Shown here in pieces: positions 33,369-37,950 of a stretch of 37,950 bases of DNA; positions within the stretch are counted from its first letter, which is position 1; every line of letters starts with the position of its first letter. The notes under the pieces are model-generated. The model was not told the origin of the DNA. It was given only the letters and a program-made list of their open reading frames with translations, and ran no database searches. The DNA is from an uncultured Pseudomonadota bacterium (GTDB taxonomy: Bacteria; Myxococcota_A; UBA796; JAFGLY01), in the NCBI GenBank assembly GCA_937912125.1, contig CALDOK010000328.1:1-37950 (forward strand), given 5' to 3'. The translations under genes and the position numbers were made by a program.

Positions 33369-33476
33369 GGGAGCTCCAGGGACGAGGGTTCGTGCGCAGA
33401 GCGATCATGGCCGCGCGCGCTGGGAACGTAGCATCCTCACGGAAAGCCCGACAGGGGGAGCCCTGCTCGACCCGAG

Positions 33477-33491
33477 CGGTGGCCGCCACCG
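33477..33491. promoter_or_regulatory. 15-bp perfect palindrome upstream of the phosphoesterase
   Basis: CGGTGGC-C-GCCACCG has perfect 7-bp arms around one base and ends 44 nt before the GTG at 33536, in the 167-bp region between the PilZ-like and phosphoesterase genes. A dimeric regulator site is plausible. No clear promoter boxes were seen beside it. Confidence 0.4.
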
Positions 33492-33535
33492 TGAGCAGGC
33501 TGTATCTTTGCCGGCCAAGCCAGCGGAGCTCTCAC

Positions 33536-34423
33536 GTGCGCGTCCTTCACTTCACGGATTTACACCTGTTCCGGTTTCCTCGGGTCTCTTCGTTGCTCAG
33601 CAAGCGCTTGCTCGGCACCGCCAACCTGTACCTGGCCCGTCGCGTCGATCACTTCTCCGAGCGCAGCATCGAGCTGCTGGTGCAGGCTGTGCTGGAGCAG
33701 GCTCCCGATGTCTGCGTCTGCACCGGCGACCTCACCGGCATGGCCAGCCCGGCGGAGTTCGAGGACATTCGAACGCTCCTCGGCCCTATCCTGGATCGTT
33801 TTCCGGTCTATATGGTACCCGGCAACCACGACGTGTACACCGGGGGGGCGGCCCGAGAGCGTCGCTTCGAGAAGACCTTCGGCGCCTGGTCAGGCGGAGG
33901 CTCCTACCCTGCGCTGCACCGCCAAGGCGAGCTGAGCCTGGTGGGGCTGGACTGCGCCCGTCCCCACCCCATCCTGGCCAGCGGAGAGCTACCCGCTGCC
34001 CAGCTCGAAGGCATGGAACGGCTGCTGGCCAGCGGAGAGCTGGACGACAGCTTCACCATCCTGCTGCTCCACTACCCACTGCGAGATCGGCACGGCGCAC
34101 CCTACGGCTCCTCGACCCGCCATCTGGTCAACGCCCGGGAGCTGGAGGCGGTGCTGCGCGCAAAGCCCGGGGTGGACCTCATCCTCCATGGCCACGAACA
34201 CCACGGCTTCAGGAGCCAGCTCGAGACCCCCCGTGGGCCGATCCCCATCTACGACCCTGGCGCCGGAGGGAGAACCTGCGCACCGTCCCGCAACGACACG
34301 GCGCACTTCAACATCTACACCATCCAGGATCGCCGCCTCACCGCCATCGAGCGCTGGGCCCTGGACGGTGAGCGCTTCGTCGAAGAGCCGGGTGGTCCCT
34401 ACGCGGGTCAAGCCTCGACCTGA
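33536..34423 (+). CDS. Calcineurin-like metallophosphoesterase
   Basis: The GTG at 33536 is chosen over an extension to 33392 because GGAG lies 7 nt upstream and the protein then starts MRVLHFTDLHLF, the usual N-terminus of this family. The 295 residues carry the dinuclear metal site: Asp8 and His10 (DLH), Asp65 (TGDLTG), Asn97-His98 (PGNHDVYTGG), HYP about 178 and GHEHHG. Family members cleave phosphomonoesters or diesters, including cyclic nucleotides and UDP-diacylglucosamine; the substrate here cannot be told. Its stop codon lies in the first copy of a 24-bp tandem duplication. The neighbouring PilZ-like gene hints at nucleotide signalling but that is only by position. Confidence 0.88.
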   Translation: MRVLHFTDLHLFRFPRVSSLLSKRLLGTANLYLARRVDHFSERSIELLVQAVLEQAPDVCVCTGDLTGMASPAEFEDIRTLLGPILDRFPVYMVPGNHDVYTGGAARERRFEKTFGAWSGGGSYPALHRQGELSLVGLDCARPHPILASGELPAAQLEGMERLLASGELDDSFTILLLHYPLRDRHGAPYGSSTRHLVNARELEAVLRAKPGVDLILHGHEHHGFRSQLETPRGPIPIYDPGAGGRTCAPSRNDTAHFNIYTIQDRRLTAIERWALDGERFVEEPGGPYAGQAST

Positions 34424-34452
34424 GCCAAGGGTCAAGCCTCGACCTGAGCCAA
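34405..34452. repeat. 24-bp perfect tandem duplication across a stop codon
   Basis: Two identical 24-bp units lie at 34405-34428 and 34429-34452, beginning GGGTCAAGCC and ending GAGCCAA; two more matching bases follow. The unit includes the phosphoesterase stop TGA (34421-34423), which is copied at 34445-34447. The first stop still ends the protein. Confidence 0.9.
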
Positions 34453-34496
34453 GGAGACCTCAGGTCCGTGCCACCACGAGCAAGCGCTGGCAGCGA

Positions 34497-35915
34497 CTAC
34501 CCCTCGCGGTCCTCGCGCAAGACTTCGGCCAAGCGCCAGGCCTTGGCGCCGTCGAGGGCCTGACCGCCGAGGTGTTCGGAGGCCAGCGCGAGCGCAGAGT
34601 CCATGTCGTCGGCCAGCACCAGCATCGGCTGTTCCTTGCCAGGCACCTGGACCTGCCAAGCAAACGAACCCCGCTCGGGCGCTCGCGCTGGGACGGGGGC
34701 CGGGACCGGGACCGGTACGGGGGCCGGGACCGGCGGCGTCGGCACCGGTGCGGGGGCCGCAGCGGGCTTGGGCGCGGGGGCCGCAGCGGGCTTGGGCGCG
34801 GGGGCGGCCTTGACAGCTCGCTTTGCCATAGCCGCGCGGGCAGGCTTGACGGCCGGCGGAGCCTCGGGCTCGGAGCTGGGAGCAGCGGCGGGCAGCTCTG
34901 GGGGCGCTTCTTCGCGCGCCACGCGAGGAATGCTGCGAGCGCGGGCCTTGGGAGGTGCGCCGGGCGGCTCGATCCGCAGATCCTGGGCCTGATCGGGCTC
35001 AATGAGGCGCACAGGTGGGCGAGCGCCCAGCCGAGGGAGCTTGCCGAACACCTCGACGGTGTCCGCGCCGCCCTGAGCCTCGTCCTCGCTGGTGGGGCGT
35101 ACGAACCGCCGTCTGCGACGTTGATCGGCCCCAACCTCTCCATCGCTGTTGCTGTCGATGGGGTCGGAGCCCACGGGGGCATGCCCCTCCAGGCCTCGCA
35201 GCCCCGACGGTGCACCGCTTGGGCCGCCTGGCTGAGACTCTCGACCGCTGCCCAGGCCCGCGCTGCGGAAGCTGGGGGGCAAGCCGTGGCTCCTGCGCGC
35301 GACCACCGGAACCGCGGAGACATCTGCTTGTTCGGTTGCATCTGGCGCAACGGCGGCATCGCGACTGCTCCCGGCACGCCGAATGATGACCGGCTCAGGC
35401 GCGTCCTGCCAGCGACGCCGCGGGCGAGGCTTTTCGCGCTTTTGGACTGGCTTTCCGCCCCACTCTTCGACGTCGGGCTTCATGCGGTAGGGCTCGACAC
35501 CCAGCCTGCGACGCTCACCCTTGATGGCCTCGAGGGTGACCCCGGCTTCGGCCGCGAGGGTGCGATCCGGCTCTTGCCCAAGGCGTTCCCGGAAGGCAGC
35601 CAGGTCGGCGTTGCCCTGATCCGTGAGCGTGGTGCCGCCCACCCGGACGGCACAGCGGGCCAAGCCACGGCGCAGGCGCCTGGGGTTGGTGCCGAAGCGC
35701 CTGGCGAGCTGACGCAGCGAGCCATGCTCGTGCCCGCGCAGCACCTCGGGCCACCAGGCCTCCTGTTGGACCGGTCGATCGCCGGAGGTCGCCGCCAAGG
35801 CAGCGTCCAACGCGACAGGTTCTAGGGAGTACTCGGCGGCCAGCTCGGCGACCGAGCACTCTGCGAGCCGCTCCAGCAGCTCTGGCCAGTATTCCTGTTC
35901 AGCTGGGCTTGACAT
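34497..35915 (-). CDS. Unrecognised protein with three HTH-like repeats and conserved-looking C-terminal module
   Basis: No known family was recognised for this 472-residue product. The ATG is preceded by AGGAG. The N-terminus holds three related units of about 35 residues at 9-43, 54-88 and 107-140. The first two open with YWPELLERL and WWPEVLRG, exactly 45 residues apart; all three continue as LAxxx(Y/F/A)xxxPxxL helix-turn-helix-like pairs. Residues 141-410 are low complexity: an Arg-rich part, then a Pro/Ala-rich part with APAPKPAA and VPVPVP repeats. The last 60 residues (FAWQVQVPGKEQPMLVLADD, then DGAKAWRLAEVLRED) look folded again. The repeats suggest DNA or protein binding (inference). 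It is divergent from scpA, across 253 bp. Confidence 0.6.
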   Translation of the reverse strand: MSSPAEQEYWPELLERLAECSVAELAAEYSLEPVALDAALAATSGDRPVQQEAWWPEVLRGHEHGSLRQLARRFGTNPRRLRRGLARCAVRVGGTTLTDQGNADLAAFRERLGQEPDRTLAAEAGVTLEAIKGERRRLGVEPYRMKPDVEEWGGKPVQKREKPRPRRRWQDAPEPVIIRRAGSSRDAAVAPDATEQADVSAVPVVARRSHGLPPSFRSAGLGSGRESQPGGPSGAPSGLRGLEGHAPVGSDPIDSNSDGEVGADQRRRRRFVRPTSEDEAQGGADTVEVFGKLPRLGARPPVRLIEPDQAQDLRIEPPGAPPKARARSIPRVAREEAPPELPAAAPSSEPEAPPAVKPARAAMAKRAVKAAPAPKPAAAPAPKPAAAPAPVPTPPVPAPVPVPVPAPVPARAPERGSFAWQVQVPGKEQPMLVLADDMDSALALASEHLGGQALDGAKAWRLAEVLREDREG

Positions 35916-36063
35916 GTCGGGGAGCTCCTGGCTTGCCGTTCTCGCCCCCTGTTGAGCCGCCGTTCCTCACACGATTGATGGCGACTCTTCCCAGGACGCA
36001 TGTATCACGATCACGTAGCGGCGCCACCTACCACAGCATCGTCACCATCGGCTTCTCTGGCCA

Positions 36064-36086
36064 CGCCCACGCCTTGCTCGTGGGCG
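36064..36086. repeat. 8-bp inverted repeat around the scpA -35 box
   Basis: CGCCCACG (36064-36071) and its complement CGTGGGCG (36079-36086) are 7 bp apart. The candidate -35 hexamer of the scpA promoter lies in the spacer, so it is a possible operator; as RNA it would form a hairpin only if transcription begins upstream. Confidence 0.45.
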
Positions 36087-36102
36087 AGTCTCGCGGTATT
36101 CT
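36074..36102 (+). promoter_or_regulatory. Candidate scpAB promoter
   Basis: TTGCTC (36074-36079), a 17-bp spacer and TATTCT (36097-36102, 4 of 6 bases) lie about 67 nt before the scpA ATG. The match is moderate. An inverted repeat brackets the -35 box. Confidence 0.35.
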
Positions 36103-36168
36103 GTCGTCAACTTCACAGGTTGCTCGTTCGCGGCACCTTCTCCTCACCCTGCCCCCCCCCGCCAGTCC

Positions 36169-36939
36169 ATGTCGATCGCCACCTTCACGGGCCCGGTCGT
36201 TCAGACCGAGATGTATGACGGGCCCCTCGACCTCCTGCTGCACCTGGTGCATCGGGATGGCATCGACCTGTGCAAGCTGCCGCTGGTTCACATCACGCGG
36301 GAGTACCTCGCCACCCTCACCCAGCTCCAGGTCGTCGACCTCGACATCGCGGGTGAGTTCCTGGTCATGGCGGCCACCCTGTGTGAGCTCAAGAGCCGTG
36401 AGCTGCTCCCTGGCGCCTCGCCGCTGGACGAACCCGACGACGAGGACGACCCTCGCGAGGCGCTCATCCGGCGCATCATTCGCTACCAGCGCTATCGCCA
36501 GGCCGCCGACGAGCTCCAGCGCGGCCTGCAGCTGGACCGTGACGTGTTCACGCGTCCACCCCAGCGAATAGAGTCCGGCGAGCGCCCCATCGAGCCTGGG
36601 ATCGACGCCATCGAGCTGTGCGAGCTCTACCACCAGGCCAAGCGCTTCGCGGCGCGCCCCGAGCCCGTGCACGAGATCGAGCGCGAGCCCCTGCGCTGGC
36701 GCGACACCTTGCAGCATGTGCTGCACACCCTCGACGACGGCTCGGAGCATCCTCTCGACGGCCTGCTGGCCGGGCTCCCCTCCCGCGCGGCGCGCATCCT
36801 GACCTTCCTGGCAGTGCTCGAGCTCTGCAGAGTGCAGGCGGTCGAGGTCCACCAGCGGGAGCACCTCGCGCCGGTGTTGCTGCGTGGCCTGATGCGCTCC
36901 CACGAAGCCGATCTCGAGCACATCCCGGAGGCCATGTGA
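36169..36939 (+). CDS. scpA: Segregation and condensation protein A
   Basis: Kleisin subunit of the bacterial SMC-ScpAB condensin, which compacts and separates sister chromosomes. The 256 residues start with the kleisin N-terminal region (YDGPLDLLLHLVHRDGIDLC, then IAGEFLVMAATLCELKSREL), have a charged central linker with DEPDDEDDPREALIRRI, and end in a winged-helix segment that contacts the SMC head (RAARILTFLAVLELCRVQAV, then VHQREHLAPVLLRG). Length is typical. The stop overlaps the scpB start (GTGA), a conserved coupling. No smc gene is in the window. Confidence 0.95.
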   Translation: MSIATFTGPVVQTEMYDGPLDLLLHLVHRDGIDLCKLPLVHITREYLATLTQLQVVDLDIAGEFLVMAATLCELKSRELLPGASPLDEPDDEDDPREALIRRIIRYQRYRQAADELQRGLQLDRDVFTRPPQRIESGERPIEPGIDAIELCELYHQAKRFAARPEPVHEIEREPLRWRDTLQHVLHTLDDGSEHPLDGLLAGLPSRAARILTFLAVLELCRVQAVEVHQREHLAPVLLRGLMRSHEADLEHIPEAM

Positions 36940-37703
36940 GCCCAAGGGACGACGACCGCCCACAACTGGGCGACAACGTCATTCCCCTCCCCGGCTTCCA
37001 CAACGCCCCGCCGGCAAGTCAGGACGCCCCTCGCGTTGCTCACGGCGGCCTGTCCCTGCTCGAGAGCGACGAAGATCTCGTGCGCCCGCCCGAGCCCGCA
37101 GTCCTCGCGGCGGCGGCCGAGGCCGTACTCTTCACGGCCGGAGACCCCGTCCCTCTCGCGCGCCTGCGAGACTTGCTCGACGGCCCCGCAGAGGACGACC
37201 TTCGAGCGGCCCTGTCCTTGGTCCAGACCCGCTACGCGCGAGCCGGCCAGGGGCTTCGGCTGGTGGAGATCGCCGGCGGCTGGCAGCTGCGCACCAACCC
37301 TCGCTTTGCCCGCTGGTGCGCCAAGGCTCGGGCGGTCAAGCCCCTGCGCCTCTCCCGGGCAGCCCTCGAGACCCTCTCCATCGTCGCCTATGAGCAGCCG
37401 GTCACCCGGGCAGGGGTCGAACAGTTGCGGGGCGTGGACCCTGGCACCATCCTGCGCATGCTCGTCGAGCGAGGCATGGTGCGCACCCTGGGTCACCAGA
37501 ACTCCCCCGGCCGTCCGATCCTCTACGGCACCACCCCCAGGTTCCTCGAGGTCTTCGGACTAAGGGACCTCGGCGACCTGCCCACCCTGCGGGATCTGCG
37601 AGAGCTCAAAGAAGACGACCCTGACGCGAGCCTCGACTCGGGCGTGCTGGACGAAGACGAGCTCCACCTCACCGAGCCGCCCCCCCTCGACGGCGAGGAG
37701 TAG
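36936..37703 (+). CDS. scpB: Segregation and condensation protein B
   Basis: Dimeric winged-helix partner of ScpA in SMC condensin. The GTG at 36936 overlaps the scpA stop and has CGGAGG 4 nt upstream; this start is preferred over the long upstream extension of the frame. The 255 residues have an N-terminal extension of about 55 residues, then the two ScpB winged helices: LAAAAEAVLFTAGDPVPLAR and GLRLVEIAGGWQLRTNPRFA, then ALETLSIVAYEQPVTRAGVE, QLRGVDPGTILRMLVERGMV and RPILYGTTPRFLEVFGLRDL. An acidic tail (ELKEDDPDASLDSG) ends the protein. Pairing with scpA and a pseudouridine synthase downstream matches the common order. Confidence 0.95.
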   Translation: MSPRDDDRPQLGDNVIPLPGFHNAPPASQDAPRVAHGGLSLLESDEDLVRPPEPAVLAAAAEAVLFTAGDPVPLARLRDLLDGPAEDDLRAALSLVQTRYARAGQGLRLVEIAGGWQLRTNPRFARWCAKARAVKPLRLSRAALETLSIVAYEQPVTRAGVEQLRGVDPGTILRMLVERGMVRTLGHQNSPGRPILYGTTPRFLEVFGLRDLGDLPTLRDLRELKEDDPDASLDSGVLDEDELHLTEPPPLDGEE

Positions 37704-37785
37704 GCCGCCGCCAGGGTGTTCCATGGCGTCCCCGTCGCAACAGGGATACCTGCGGTGCCGCGTTCCCGCCACCGAGGACCGGACC

Positions 37786-37950
37786 ATGACCAGCTTGGAA
37801 AAGCACGATCGTCTCGCTCGCTACATCGCTCGCTCCGGCCTGGCCAGTCGCCGGAGCGCGGAGCGCCTCGTCCGTGAAGGGGCCGCCACGGTCAACGGGC
37901 ACGTCGAGCGTGATCCCGCCGCCGCCATCGAGCACGGCATAGACGAGATC
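37786..37950 (+). CDS. RsuA/RluB-type pseudouridine synthase, N-terminal S4 domain (3' partial)
   Basis: An ATG at 37786 with GAGG 8 nt upstream opens a frame that runs off the window. The 55 visible residues start MTSLEKHDRLARYIARSG and continue LASRRSAERLVREGAATVNG, an S4 RNA-binding domain as found at the N-terminus of RsuA/RluB/RluF pseudouridine synthases. The scpA-scpB-rluB order is widespread, which makes RluB-type modification of 23S rRNA likely, but the catalytic domain is outside the window, so the exact subfamily is open. Confidence 0.8.
   Translation, partial: MTSLEKHDRLARYIARSGLASRRSAERLVREGAATVNGHVERDPAAAIEHGIDEI

Noticed and set aside
34188..35825. Plus-strand open frame of 545 codons overlapping the phosphoesterase and the HTH-repeat gene
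   Set aside because: It overlaps a certain phosphoesterase by 235 bp and consists of Gly/Arg-rich low-complexity sequence; the minus-strand gene has a ribosome-binding site and internal repeats.

Overview
The window is GC-rich and densely coding, and its gene content looks like a member of the Myxococcota (former Deltaproteobacteria). The indicators are a Ser/Thr kinase with an HxDxSPQN-type catalytic loop, a zinc-ribbon/PEGA protein, a MopE-type putative metal-binding lipoprotein, long Ig-domain surface proteins, an S1-cmk pair and an scpA-scpB-pseudouridine synthase cluster. The assignment rests on gene content only. No rRNA, tRNA, CRISPR array, insertion sequence or prophage was seen.

Region 1 (1-9888, all plus strand) is a tight, probably operonic block. 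It encodes a membrane histidine kinase with a degraded ATP-binding domain, a membrane-anchored FecR-like protein, a secreted Ig-like protein ending in a probable outer-membrane beta-barrel, a 1224-residue Ig-repeat lipoprotein, a small soluble histidine kinase with intact motifs, and a TPR-like protein. Two junctions overlap (TGATG and TTGA). No response regulator lies in the window. This is the best candidate for an undescribed system: a cell-surface apparatus co-encoded with two complementary kinases.

Region 2 (9885-18141) starts with fxsA and mazG on the minus strand. Then follow a kinase/cyclase-like fusion, a promoter with paired inverted repeats ahead of a DUF4097-like secreted protein, cmk, rpsA, a LapA-like membrane protein and an anchored DsbA-like oxidoreductase. 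Region 3 (18149-24277) is a plus-strand run of housekeeping genes: rsmB, mutS, an AMIN/amidase_3 cell-wall amidase and xerD. It is followed by a 340-bp structured non-coding gap and a MopE-type lipoprotein.

Region 4 (25327-31917, minus strand) reads, in transcription order, a radical SAM/DUF2344 fusion, a zinc-ribbon/PEGA membrane protein with its own promoter, a YfgM-like TPR protein and a BamB-like beta-propeller. Region 5 (31983-37950) holds a predicted pita-bread-fold pseudoenzyme, a PilZ-like protein, a metallophosphoesterase whose stop codon lies in a 24-bp tandem duplication, an unrecognised protein with three HTH-like repeats, then scpA, scpB and the start of an RsuA/RluB-type pseudouridine synthase cut by the window edge.

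Start codons were chosen by Shine-Dalgarno position and domain boundaries; GTG and TTG starts are common. All domain calls come from reading translated motifs by eye, with no database search.
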